DNA from: an uncultured Pirellulaceae bacterium
GTDB taxonomy: Bacteria; Planctomycetota; Planctomycetia; Pirellulales; Pirellulaceae
Length of the DNA stretch: 33,092 nucleotides
NCBI GenBank assembly: GCA_937929805.1
Contig: CALFUT010000032.1
Location: 1 to 33,092 of the forward strand
Direction of reading: 5' to 3'
Shown: in pieces, positions 1 through 8,248 of the stretch
How the letters are laid out: each line of letters starts with the position of its first letter
Position numbering within the stretch: the first letter of the stretch is position 1
Notes under the pieces: generated by a model
Database searches by the model: none
The model's input: the letters and a program-made list of their open reading frames with translations, nothing else
Told to the model about the DNA's origin: nothing
Position numbers and translations under genes: made by a program

Positions 1-248
1 GCATCTTCTTTCGGGATGGGGTTCTCACCCGTAATTGCTTCGAGTGCCCAAAACCAATGATCGGTTTCCTTTTGTAACTCAACCAGAATCAATGGAACGA
101 CTTTGGGTCCAAGACCAATGATCCTTTGATACGAGAACACGAGCGCAATTTGAGCCATGTTTGACAGATGGCGCGTCTTCGAAGTCCAATCATCCTTGTA
201 CTTCTGAAAACGTTCTTGAAGTGGTTCGGCTATTTCAGCTGTCGACAT
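1..248 (-). CDS. Uncharacterised protein, 5' part (runs off the left edge)
   Basis: An open frame on the minus strand runs from an ATG at 248 to the window edge, giving 82 residues without a stop. The ATG at 248 is preceded by GGAGGT with 7 nt spacing, one of the best Shine-Dalgarno sites in the window; a second in-frame ATG at 254 sits too close to that site. The peptide is soluble, with an amphipathic N-terminal helix followed by a conserved-looking stretch (LGPKVVPLILVEL, then HWFWALEAITGENPI). I recall this HWFWAL..ITGENP pattern from small uncharacterised proteins, sometimes next to phage-terminase-like genes, but that is memory and not shown here. The C-terminus lies outside the window. 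Function unknown. Confidence 0.7.
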   Translation of the reverse strand, partial: MSTAEIAEPLQERFQKYKDDWTSKTRHLSNMAQIALVFSYQRIIGLGPKVVPLILVELQKETDHWFWALEAITGENPIPKED

Positions 249-457
249 ATTCATACCTCCATTTAGGTGTATGGTCCCAAAGCCAATCGAACCAAACAAT
301 TGAAACTGGGCAATTAGGGCGCGGTTCGGTAGCTGCTGGCGTCAATTTTGGGCATTCACCCCATCGACTTGAACCAACCCGCCGAAATCGCCATCAGCAT
401 TGCCGCTCAGTTGATCGAGCACCGCGATAGACAAAAAATAGACGACGCGTGCAGGAA

Positions 458-549
458 CACTAATCAGCACTGATCTTCACTAATGAAGAGACTGGATTTG
501 AGTTGGTATTCTGCGTCCCAAAATTAGTGTCGATGAGTGGAGATGAGTG
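458..549. repeat. Imperfect inverted repeat downstream of ade
   Basis: A 27-nt arm at 458-484 and its imperfect reverse complement at 523-549 match at about 21 of 27 positions with a 38-nt spacer. The left arm is itself built of three 10-nt units beginning CACTAATCAG, CACTGATCTT and CACTAATGAA. It lies 28-119 nt beyond the ade stop codon, so it could fold in the ade 3' transcript end, but there is no clear U-tract. The rest of 249-576 shows no gene that I can support. Confidence 0.45.
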
Positions 550-576
550 TTCTTCTTTTCAGATCCTGCTTGCGCG

Positions 577-2214
577 TCAATCCGCAAACACCGACGTGAA
601 AACGAAGTTGTCTCCGTCGAACAAGCCTTTGTCGCTGAGCTTGAGCGAAGGGATGACGAGCAGGGCCATGAACGAGAGCGTCATGTAGGGGGCTCGTAAG
701 CCCGAGCCCATCGATTTGACTCGCTGGTCTAGCTTCGTATATCGCTCGGCCACCCACTGGCATGATTCGGTGGACATCAGGCCAGCAACCGGCAATGGCA
801 ACACGTCCGTTTGGCCGTCCGATGAAACCGACAGACCACCTTTTTCGGCGATGACTGCGTTGATTGCGGCGGTCAGGTCTTGATCGTTGGTTCCCACCGC
901 CACGACGTTGTGCGAATCATGAGCGACGGATGATGCGAAGGCACCAGACTTCAGGCCGAAGCCGCGAATGAAGGCAATGGCAGGCTTGGCCGGGCCGTAT
1001 CGATTGATCACCACAATCTTCAGGATGTCATTCCCAGTGTCGGCGACCGCCAAACCATTTTCAATTGCTGTCGGATAGTTCGAATGCTCGGTGATCAACT
1101 GGCCATCGATCGCGTCGATTAAACGGAGATTCTTACCACCGGCAGGCAGGGCAAGATCTTCCTCGCTGATTGGTTCGGCCACAAAGTTATTGATCGTTTC
1201 AGAAGTCGTGGCTGGCATTAAACACTCACCGGCTTGAGCCACTTTGACTCCATCCAGCCATGTTTCGATCACTTTGAAGTTTTGCAGATCCTCGACGACG
1301 ATAAAGTCAGCCGGATCACCCTCGCGTAGCAACCCGACGTTTAAGCCATAGTGCTCGACCGGATTGACGCATGCGACTTGCAGCACGTTCATCAGCTCGC
1401 GACCACCCGCGATCGCTCGAGCGGCAAGTTGATTGATGTGCCCCAGCAGAAATTCGTCCGGATGTTTGTCGTCGCTGCACAGCATCACCATGTCGGCGTG
1501 AGAATCAATCAGGGACTCGAGCGCATCATAGTTGCGTGCGGCTGAGCCTTCGCGGATTGCGATTTTGCAACCGGCGGCCAGTTTGTCCAACGCTTCGTCG
1601 AGCGTAAAGCACTCGTGGTCGGTCGTGATGCCCGCCGACACGTACTTGGCGGCCAGTTCGCCTTGTAGACCCGGCGCGTGACCATCGACAGGCTTGTTTC
1701 GTTCGATTGCGGCGTTGATCTTGGCCATGACTTCAGGAGCACGGTTCAGAACTCCGGGAAAGTCCATCACTTCGCTCAGGTAGCCGATTCGTGGATCGTC
1801 CAGCAAACGCGTCACCTGTCCGGCATCGATTCGTGCACCGGCCGTTTCGAATTCGGTCGCCGGCACGCATGAGGGTGCTCCAAAGCAGAACTTGAAATTC
1901 GTCTGAGCCGCGTTGCGAAGCATCAGTTCAACACCATCGATTCCACAGACGTTTGCAATTTCGTGCGGGTCGGAAACGGTGGCGACGGTTCCATGAGTGA
2001 CGGCGACTCGAGCGAACTGATCCGGCAGCAGCATCGAACTTTCGACGTGAATGTGAGCGTCGACAAAGCCCGGCATGACGTAGGGCTTGGAGTGATCGAT
2101 CGGTTCGTCATGACGAATGATTTGTTGAATCACACCATCGGCAACCGTGACTGTGGCCGGGTAGGTTTGGCCGGTGTGAACATCGACCAGATTGTGCGTT
2201 ACAGAAAATTCCAT
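577..2214 (-). CDS. ade: Adenine deaminase
   Basis: A 545-residue amidohydrolase that converts adenine to hypoxanthine and ammonia in purine salvage; cytosolic. The metal-binding signature PGFVDAHIHVESS lies near residue 50, followed by SDPHEIANV, GHAPGL, TTDHECF and the SDDKHPDEF segment near residue 245. The C-terminal ade-specific domain holds SVAHDSHNVVAVG. Length and motif order match bacterial Ade proteins (about 540-600 residues). It begins 21 nt after the stop codon of the small CxxC membrane protein and is the last gene of the minus-strand run, so it may be co-transcribed with the oxidase assembly genes although the function is unrelated. The ATG at 2214 gives the expected N-terminus; no strong ribosome binding site precedes it. 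Confidence 0.95.
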   Translation of the reverse strand: MEFSVTHNLVDVHTGQTYPATVTVADGVIQQIIRHDEPIDHSKPYVMPGFVDAHIHVESSMLLPDQFARVAVTHGTVATVSDPHEIANVCGIDGVELMLRNAAQTNFKFCFGAPSCVPATEFETAGARIDAGQVTRLLDDPRIGYLSEVMDFPGVLNRAPEVMAKINAAIERNKPVDGHAPGLQGELAAKYVSAGITTDHECFTLDEALDKLAAGCKIAIREGSAARNYDALESLIDSHADMVMLCSDDKHPDEFLLGHINQLAARAIAGGRELMNVLQVACVNPVEHYGLNVGLLREGDPADFIVVEDLQNFKVIETWLDGVKVAQAGECLMPATTSETINNFVAEPISEEDLALPAGGKNLRLIDAIDGQLITEHSNYPTAIENGLAVADTGNDILKIVVINRYGPAKPAIAFIRGFGLKSGAFASSVAHDSHNVVAVGTNDQDLTAAINAVIAEKGGLSVSSDGQTDVLPLPVAGLMSTESCQWVAERYTKLDQRVKSMGSGLRAPYMTLSFMALLVIPSLKLSDKGLFDGDNFVFTSVFAD

Positions 2215-2235
2215 GCTCTATGAAAACATGAACTT

Positions 2236-2619
2236 CTATACCGCGTCAAGCTCGTTACCGAATTCAGGCTGGGGGCTTGATCGCAAACGCAGAATCAACA
2301 CCGTCCAAGTAGCAATAACGGTCAGCGGCACCAAAATCATGATCAAGATGCTGATCGCGTAGCCGGTGTCCAGCCCGTTGGCGGCAAGGTGTTCTTTGCA
2401 GCTTGGGCACCCAAGTAACGTTGTGGGATGAAGTAGTGAAAATGTCGCGACGACTGACGACACGAGGATTTTCAACGCCCAAAGGCGCTTGCGGGAGGGT
2501 GAGGCTCCGCCCGAGCCACGTTTTGGATGTTCCGCGCAACGGCTCGGACAGAGCCTCGCCGTCCCGGTCCACTGCCGCATGAATTGAGCGACTACGAATC
2601 TGTGGTCTTCAGGTCCCAT
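2236..2619 (-). CDS. Small membrane protein with CPSC motif (oxidase-cluster associated)
   Basis: The C-terminal 80 residues look like a real small protein: a signal-like hydrophobic helix, then GCPSCKEHL (a CxxC thiol motif just outside the membrane), a second transmembrane helix (ISILIMILVPLTVIATWTV) and a short acidic tail. The longest frame starts at an ATG at 2619 that overlaps the preceding gene by 11 nt, but roughly residues 18-42 of that version are encoded by a GC-rich palindromic repeat (2493-2565). A TTG at 2475 would give a cleaner 79-residue protein starting with KILVSSVVATF. Its position directly after SCO and DUF420 genes suggests a role in copper or oxidase assembly (inference). 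The start is uncertain. Confidence 0.65.
   Translation of the reverse strand: MGPEDHRFVVAQFMRQWTGTARLCPSRCAEHPKRGSGGASPSRKRLWALKILVSSVVATFSLLHPTTLLGCPSCKEHLAANGLDTGYAISILIMILVPLTVIATWTVLILRLRSSPQPEFGNELDAV
2493..2565. repeat. REP-like GC-rich palindrome inside a gene 5' end
   Basis: Arms at 2493-2517 and 2541-2565 are reverse complements at 21 of 25 positions, with a 23-nt loop. The core GAGGCTCCGCCCGAGCC resembles the hairpin at 32919-32939, so this looks like a dispersed planctomycete intergenic element. It overlaps the 5' end of the longest frame of the small CxxC protein, which argues that the true start is downstream at 2475. Confidence 0.6.
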
Positions 2620-3181
2620 AGTATGGCCTGAGCATCAGGTAACAGATCGGTCCGGTGACCGCGACGTATAGCCAAACGGGAAAAACATACTTTGCCATCC
2701 GTCGATGCTTTTGCACTTGATTGGTGAAGCCGTAGATCCACGTGAACAGGATGAACGGAAAGCTGACGGCCGCAAGGATGATGTGCGAGATCAATAGGAT
2801 GAAGTAAACCGTCTTGAGTGTGCCAGTGCCTCCGAACTTCGTTTCGGGCGTTGTGAAGTGATAGGACACATAACAAAGCAGGAAAAGAATCGAACAAATC
2901 ATGGCGGCCGAGATCGCTCGTTTATGAGCCGTGACCTTTTTCTGCTTGATCATTATCAGGGCGACGATAAGAAAGAAGGCGACCAAGGAATTCAGTGTTG
3001 CGTGAACAGCCGGAAGAAAACTGAGTTCGATTCCCTCGGGCAGCGGTATCTTGATCTGCCGTATCGCCCCGACCAAACCCAACACAGCGACGGTCAAAAT
3101 CCACGCGACCACATTCAGCCGCCGCGCCAGAGCGAGGTTGGGTTCGCCGTAGCTTGCTAATTTAGATGTCGGATCGTTCAT
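2609..3181 (-). CDS. DUF420 family membrane protein (CtaM-like oxidase assembly factor)
   Basis: A 190-residue integral membrane protein with about five hydrophobic helices. Family hallmarks are the histidine-bearing segments PAVHATLNSL, TAHKRAI, YVSYHFT, ISHIILA and the C-terminal HRRMAKYVFPVWLYVAVTG. DUF420 proteins such as YozB/CtaM of Firmicutes are needed for maturation of heme-copper oxidases. The gene overlaps the SCO gene by the 4-nt ATGA (3178-3181) and itself overlaps the next small gene, so the three are probably translationally coupled. Neighbouring oxidase genes support the assembly role; the exact step is not known. Confidence 0.88.
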   Translation of the reverse strand: MNDPTSKLASYGEPNLALARRLNVVAWILTVAVLGLVGAIRQIKIPLPEGIELSFLPAVHATLNSLVAFFLIVALIMIKQKKVTAHKRAISAAMICSILFLLCYVSYHFTTPETKFGGTGTLKTVYFILLISHIILAAVSFPFILFTWIYGFTNQVQKHRRMAKYVFPVWLYVAVTGPICYLMLRPYYGT

Positions 3182-4389
3182 CGTAGCGTGGCCCCGGTGG
3201 GAACCGTTTCTTGTTGTAGTTGTTCAATCAAAGCTAACATGGCTTCTTCTTGACCGTCTTTCTGCCAATCAAATTTGCCTCGGAGGTTGCTCCAGCGGTC
3301 GACAACGAACAGCAGCGAGGAATGATTTTCTTTGTCGGCCGATACTCCAAAAAACTCGGCCCCAATTCGCTTGATCAGCGTGTTTGAGTCGCTGGTTAGA
3401 AATTTCCAACTGTCGGTGCTTGCACCAATTTTTTTCGCGTAGTCTTTCAGGCGTTCGGGGGTGTCGCTGGCTGGGTTGCTGGTGATGCTGACGATCGTTG
3501 GTGTATTTTCAGTAAACCGTTCAGATAGTCTTTTTTGTAACTTCAGCAGATAGTTGTTCTGTTGAACGCAAATCCCCGGACAGTCGACGAAGAAGAAGTT
3601 CGCGATCCAGACGTCGCCGGTCAGCTGCCGTGAGAAAAACGGTTGGCCTTCTTGGTCGGTCAGATGAAAATCGTGCAGCCATGGAATCACGTTCAAGTCG
3701 ATCGGCGCCTTACCGGCCAAGGCGTTTCGAGTTGTGATCGTCTTGCCGAAAGGGGGTTCTGTTTCGTCGGCAGCTTGGGCAGCGACTTCCAAAAAGCGTT
3801 TCATGTCGTAAGGATCGTCCCATTTGAAACGGTCTCGGTAACGCCCCCATTTGTCGACCAGCAAAATGTTGCCGGTGTGAGTCGCTGGGGTGATGTCAAC
3901 GTTGAACTGCTGCGCACCAATCTCGACGACTTGATGCTTTGGCCCGGTCAAGAACGACCATCGCGGGGCCTGAGCCCCGTAGTCTTGAGCGTAGCGGTTG
4001 AGGATCTCCGGCGTATCGTTGTCCGGGTCGACAGAAATAGAAACAAATGCAATCGGCTCTTTGCTGGTTTGCTCGTTCAGGCGGCTGACCTGAGCATTCA
4101 AGTCGCGGCAAATGCTGGGGCAGGTGGCAAAGAAGAAACTGACCGCATACGGAGTGCCCATCATCTCTGCGGAATCGAACGGATCCCCGTTCTGGTCAAC
4201 CAATTCAAACTGGTCAATGTCGGGCAAGTGCTCCCAAGGCACGTTTTCGAACACGGCTCCGGGGACTTCCGGTTGATCCGTATTCGCGTTCGAGGAAGCG
4301 ACGTCAGGCTTCCGGGTGGCTTGCCATGCAACAACTGCTCCGCAAGCCGCGACCAACAACCACAAAATAATGGGGACGATTTTTCTCAA
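3178..4389 (-). CDS. SCO1/SenC copper chaperone with two tandem SCO domains
   Basis: A 403-residue protein with one N-terminal membrane anchor (IILWLLVAACGAVVAW) and two thioredoxin-fold SCO domains in one chain. Domain 1 has the copper-binding CPSIC (C90, C94) and the distal histidine H171 in THTGN. Domain 2 has CPGIC (C270, C274) and H356 in NHSS. Both therefore retain the full Cys-Cys-His copper site. SCO proteins deliver copper to the CuA centre of cytochrome oxidase subunit II and act outside the cytoplasmic membrane. Ordinary bacterial SCO proteins are about 200 residues, so this is about double. Domain 2 has SITSNPASDTPE where domain 1 has the more usual SISVDPDNDTPE. It overlaps the DUF420 gene by ATGA and starts 188 nt after the COX3-like gene. 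Confidence 0.92.
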   Translation of the reverse strand: MRKIVPIILWLLVAACGAVVAWQATRKPDVASSNANTDQPEVPGAVFENVPWEHLPDIDQFELVDQNGDPFDSAEMMGTPYAVSFFFATCPSICRDLNAQVSRLNEQTSKEPIAFVSISVDPDNDTPEILNRYAQDYGAQAPRWSFLTGPKHQVVEIGAQQFNVDITPATHTGNILLVDKWGRYRDRFKWDDPYDMKRFLEVAAQAADETEPPFGKTITTRNALAGKAPIDLNVIPWLHDFHLTDQEGQPFFSRQLTGDVWIANFFFVDCPGICVQQNNYLLKLQKRLSERFTENTPTIVSITSNPASDTPERLKDYAKKIGASTDSWKFLTSDSNTLIKRIGAEFFGVSADKENHSSLLFVVDRWSNLRGKFDWQKDGQEEAMLALIEQLQQETVPTGATLR

Positions 4390-4475
4390 CGCGACGCTTT
4401 CTTGTTCTCTTTTAGTCTTTAAATCTTGAAGCTTGTCACAGCATCAAAGATTTGGTGAAACACGAATCTTAAGCG

Positions 4476-4543
4476 GACAGGATTAACAAGATGGACATGA
4501 TATTCGTCGAGCGCTAAATCATGTCCATCTTGTATATCCTGTC
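4476..4543. repeat. 26-nt inverted repeat between COX3-like and SCO genes
   Basis: Arms at 4476-4501 and 4518-4543 are reverse complements at 24 of 26 positions, with a 16-nt loop. It lies in the 188-nt gap between two co-directional minus-strand genes. It can form a long hairpin in RNA but has no clean U-tract, so it could be a dispersed element, an mRNA-stabilising hairpin or a partial terminator. Confidence 0.65.
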
Positions 4544-4577
4544 AACAAACCGACCACCTTATTTGAAGTGCGCAAGT

Positions 4578-5756
4578 TCACGCGATCCAGACTAAGGCCG
4601 ACACCATGATTCCCGTTCCTGCCACGAAATACCAGAACGCTGTGACGTTTTGTAGCGTGTCTAAACAGGCAGCAGTAGCCGGGCGTCGACTGGAGAGGAA
4701 TAAAACGACAAGTAAACAGGTGCCAATAACTAGCTGGACCGCCAGAAAACCGGTCAGCAGCCAATAGTTGGCGATCCACGTCGGCCCACTTGGGATGACT
4801 TTGGGCAGAGCCGTATGCATGACATCGTGAATTGAGTTTTCGTCGTCCGCAAATGCATCCAAGTACTGCAAGCGTTGCTGATTCAGATCAATTGTTTGCT
4901 GCAACGATGCGATTGCAACAGCATCAAGGATTTCGCGACTCTTAAGTTCCATTATTTTCGTTTGAGCGACGTTGAGCTCTCGATTTAGTTCAGCGGTTTC
5001 ATCAAGGGCGAATTTCTCCAGCCGAGAATCAGGCTTTGTCCGATAGATCTGATCGGCCAGTTGCTCAAGGCTGAGCGTTTTCATGATCGGGTTTTCGGCG
5101 CGGCCAACCTTTTGACGAGTCCACTCAATTAGGCCGCTTCGAATAAGTTTCCATTGGCTCAGGTTTTGATTCACGCGAGAGTCGGAGGTGGACAATTGCT
5201 CCAGCGATGCGATTCGCTCGTTGGCAACGGCCGAGACGCCGGACAGATACCGCAGATCCGGTTCGCCGTACACCGTCGGCTTTGTTCGATTGGGGAACAA
5301 GCCAAGTTCAATCTTGTTCTGGAAATCTAGCCCGATGACACAGATGCTGAACAACGCGAACGCTAGTGCGAATGCGACCCAAGGGAAACGGTTGGGTTGA
5401 TCGATTGTTTCTTCGGCCGAGCCCTTGCGATTTTTTTGTTCTCTCCATAGGAACCAGCAAACGGACAGCAGCAAAACAATGGTCACCATGCCAATACACC
5501 AATGGCTTTTGACCCATGAATGTTCGGGCCACTCGTTTGCCGGCACGCCGGACCTAAGAACAATTGAGGCACCCAGCACTCCCGCAAACATCATCATGCC
5601 GACGGACAGAGACAACCACCAGCCGAAGCGTCGGTTGCTGATCGGTAGCAGTCGTTGAGTTTCTTGCAAGGTTTTGGCAGATTCTGAATGATTGCGTTCA
5701 GGGGACGCAAGGCGATGGAGTGGCTCGACTGCGTCGGCAACCAGTGAGCAACACAT
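4578..5756 (-). CDS. Divergent cytochrome c oxidase subunit III-like protein with a large insertion
   Basis: A 392-residue membrane protein that I assign to the COX3 fold from local pattern, not from a search. Residues about 43-67 (RFGWWLSLSVGMMMFAG then ASIVLRSG) resemble COX3 helix 1. Two further helices follow near 85-105 and 125-145. Near the C-terminus, ANYWLLTGFLAVQLVIGTC and LQNVTAFWYFVAGTGI resemble the last two COX3 helices (HGLHV and YWHFVD regions), although those histidines are not conserved. Between them lies a hydrophilic, largely helical insertion of about 170 residues (150-320). No other subunit III gene is present in the cluster, which supports the assignment. It is separated from coxBA by the opposite-strand phosphate transporter. 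No good ribosome binding site precedes the ATG at 5756. Confidence 0.7.
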   Translation of the reverse strand: MCCSLVADAVEPLHRLASPERNHSESAKTLQETQRLLPISNRRFGWWLSLSVGMMMFAGVLGASIVLRSGVPANEWPEHSWVKSHWCIGMVTIVLLLSVCWFLWREQKNRKGSAEETIDQPNRFPWVAFALAFALFSICVIGLDFQNKIELGLFPNRTKPTVYGEPDLRYLSGVSAVANERIASLEQLSTSDSRVNQNLSQWKLIRSGLIEWTRQKVGRAENPIMKTLSLEQLADQIYRTKPDSRLEKFALDETAELNRELNVAQTKIMELKSREILDAVAIASLQQTIDLNQQRLQYLDAFADDENSIHDVMHTALPKVIPSGPTWIANYWLLTGFLAVQLVIGTCLLVVLFLSSRRPATAACLDTLQNVTAFWYFVAGTGIMVSALVWIA

Positions 5757-6052
5757 TTTATCGTATTTGGCTGTTGGCTGTCTGGCTCAATCTCTTGATC
5801 AGACTGCCTCCTTGCCTCAAATTCCCAAAATATTGCATGCGATGGTCCGTGCGACAGCATACGATTCTAAAAAAGTGTGGATGGGTAAGGTTCAACTTGT
5901 GTTGATCAAAGCGTCAATAATTAGCACAATCTCATTTCGTCGATTACCGTGGAGCTTGTGTCGAGTTGATGAGTCCATGGTTGATTGTGCGTAAACGCGA
6001 CTTTGAAAAGGTTTTTCGGGTCACGACAAAACACTTTTAAGAGTGGAATGGA

Positions 6053-7174
6053 ATGATTTTTATCGTAATTGTCGTTGCGGCGTTGTGCGTTGCTTACGCG
6101 AATGGTTCAAACGACAACTTCAAGGGCGTTGCGACGCTTTTCGGCAGTGGGACTACCGATTATCGAAAGGCATTGTTGTGGGCAACCGGCACCACGATGC
6201 TCGGCTCGATCGCAGCGCTGTTGCTTGCTGGGAACTTGATCAAGTCGTTTGGAGGCAAGGGGTTGATCGATGATGCGATCGCGATGCAGCCTCAGTTTGC
6301 GGCTTCGGTTGCGTTGGCGGCAGGGGCAACAGTGTTGATCGCCTCACGTATCGGAATGCCCATCTCGACGACTCACAGTTTGATGGGAGCGTTGTTGGGA
6401 ACGGGGCTATTCGCCGGATCCGCAGTGAACATGGGAACTCTTACTTCCAAGTTCATGATCCCTTTATTGACCAGCCCGGTGATTGCCGTGGTGGCGACTT
6501 CGCTGATCTATCCCGTGCTTAGATGGGCTAGGATTCGTTCCGGTGTGACCAGCGAGTATTGTTTGTGCGTTGGCACGGAGACCGTTGAAGTGGTTCCGGC
6601 GGTTGGAAAAAACTGCCAATTGGTTGCTCTTGAGAGAGCGGAGAAGCTAACGGCCTCGATCGGTCAACGTGCGACTTGCCAAAATAGATACAGTGGTTCG
6701 GTGATGGGGTTGGATGCCGCGTCGACGCTGGATCGCGCACATTTTTTGTCTTCTGGCATGGTCAGCTTTGCTAGGGGTTTGAATGATACGCCAAAGATGG
6801 CGGCCATGCTTTTGCTGGCGCCGATGTTTAATGTGTCCACGTCGTTGATTGTCATTGGTCTGATGATCGCAGCGGGCGGTTGGATCAGTGCTCGCCGAGT
6901 TGCGGAAACGATGAGCAACAAGATCACCACCATGAATCATGGCCAAGGATTTACCGCGAATCTTGTGACGGGTTTGATTGTGATCGGTGCCAGTCGATTT
7001 GGCTTGCCCGTTTCAACGACTCATGTGAGTTGCGGATCACTGTTCGGGCTTGGGGCGGTGACGGGTGGAGCTCGAATGAAAGCGATCTTTACGATTCTGT
7101 TGTCGTGGGTTGCCACGCTTCCACTGGCAGCGTCGCTTGGGATGGTCTTTTACTTCGCGCTCTCGCGGGTGTGA
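6053..7174 (+). CDS. PiT family inorganic phosphate transporter
   Basis: A 373-residue secondary transporter for phosphate coupled to protons or sodium, in the cytoplasmic membrane. It has the two inverted PiT halves: ANGSNDNFKGVATLFGSG at residues 16-33 with PISTTHSLMGALLG, and FARGLNDTPKMAAM with GLPVSTTHVSCG in the second half. About ten transmembrane helices flank a central soluble loop (about residues 160-220). It is the only plus-strand gene within the oxidase locus, divergent from the COX3-like gene (296-nt gap) and convergent with ctaB (114-nt gap). The gap 5757-6052 probably holds the two divergent promoters, but I see no convincing consensus there. Confidence 0.93.
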   Translation: MIFIVIVVAALCVAYANGSNDNFKGVATLFGSGTTDYRKALLWATGTTMLGSIAALLLAGNLIKSFGGKGLIDDAIAMQPQFAASVALAAGATVLIASRIGMPISTTHSLMGALLGTGLFAGSAVNMGTLTSKFMIPLLTSPVIAVVATSLIYPVLRWARIRSGVTSEYCLCVGTETVEVVPAVGKNCQLVALERAEKLTASIGQRATCQNRYSGSVMGLDAASTLDRAHFLSSGMVSFARGLNDTPKMAAMLLLAPMFNVSTSLIVIGLMIAAGGWISARRVAETMSNKITTMNHGQGFTANLVTGLIVIGASRFGLPVSTTHVSCGSLFGLGAVTGGARMKAIFTILLSWVATLPLAASLGMVFYFALSRV

Positions 7175-7288
7175 TTGAGCGTGACTGACGCAAGTTCGAA
7201 CGCATGAAAAGTCAGTCGCGGTGATTGAATCTTGTGCCCGGTCGTCGTAAGGGCGTCAGTTGACGATGTTGTTCGACCACCATGCTGT

Positions 7289-8248
7289 TTATGTCCAACA
7301 GGCGATGACTAAGGCCAGCATGTACAGCGGCAGGTAAAGCAAAGAAGAAAGCATCAGTGATCGAGCGGTCTGGTCGGTGCGATCCCGCGCGAACACGATG
7401 GAGGCCTTCAGGTACGGCCAGCCAAGGCCCATCGTGACGAGGGAGAAAAAGACGATATGCCAAATCGTTGGCAGCAAGATCACCGGCACCAGACTAACCA
7501 CAATCAGCAGCACCGCAGTGATCACCGATTTGCGTCCCGCACGCAGACCGCTGGGGTCGACCACGGTCAGCATCTTCAGGCCTCCCTTTTCGTATTGGTG
7601 GCGGTACTTCCAAGCGATTGCCATGAAGTGAGGGAACTGCCAGAACACAAGCACACCAAACAAAGACCAACCGATCACGCCGACCGTTCCTGTCGTGGCC
7701 AGTGATCCCATCAGGACGGGCAGAGCACCGGCGATTGACCCTATTTCGGTGTTGATCCAATGGTGTCGTTTGAGTGGTGTGTAGATAAAGACGTACAAAA
7801 TCCAGTTGGCGAATCCGCAAAGCGTCGTTTGCCAATTCGTGCAAGCCAATAGGATCGCCAGCGAGGCTCCCAACGTGACGGCGCCGAACGTTGCGACTTC
7901 GGTGGCCGATAGCCTGCCCGCGGGAAGCGGTCGGTTGGAAGTTCGCGGCATCAGGAAGTCGGTGTAACGCTCGATGAACATGTTCATCGCGTTACCGCTG
8001 CATGCCAGCAGCAACATGCCGGCCATCGCGGTCAACAGAACGAATAAGTTCAGGTCGCTGCCCGCCTCAAGAATCGCCGGAACGGCAAAGGTGAAAAGCA
8101 CCATGACCGAGATCCGCATCTTCGTCAGTTCGATGTACGCCTCACGGCGTGACGGTTGTTCGATGGCGGGCATTGCGGATGAGCCGGCAGTTTCGGAACT
8201 GGGCGGAATCGATGTGTCATTCATGGCTGACGAAGCCTCGTCGCTCAC
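7289..8248 (-). CDS. ctaB: Protoheme IX farnesyltransferase (heme O synthase)
   Basis: A 319-residue UbiA-type prenyltransferase that adds a farnesyl group to heme B to make heme O, the precursor of heme A. The Asp-rich prenyl-diphosphate motif is present as NMFIERYTDFLMPRTSNRP near residues 88-106, and the second conserved loop as YTPLKRHHWINTEIGSIAG. FWQFPHFMAIAWKYRHQY near residues 200-217 is typical of CtaB/COX10. Eight or nine hydrophobic helices are visible. The first about 35 residues are a Ser/Pro-rich extension. The start overlaps the ctaA stop by ATGA (8245-8248), so the pair is probably coupled. It is the last gene of the cta/cox run on this side. Confidence 0.95.
   Translation of the reverse strand: MSDEASSAMNDTSIPPSSETAGSSAMPAIEQPSRREAYIELTKMRISVMVLFTFAVPAILEAGSDLNLFVLLTAMAGMLLLACSGNAMNMFIERYTDFLMPRTSNRPLPAGRLSATEVATFGAVTLGASLAILLACTNWQTTLCGFANWILYVFIYTPLKRHHWINTEIGSIAGALPVLMGSLATTGTVGVIGWSLFGVLVFWQFPHFMAIAWKYRHQYEKGGLKMLTVVDPSGLRAGRKSVITAVLLIVVSLVPVILLPTIWHIVFFSLVTMGLGWPYLKASIVFARDRTDQTARSLMLSSLLYLPLYMLALVIACWT

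Noticed and set aside
3643-4422. 259-residue plus-strand frame opposite the SCO gene
   Set aside because: The opposite strand encodes two intact SCO domains; this frame has no recognisable features.
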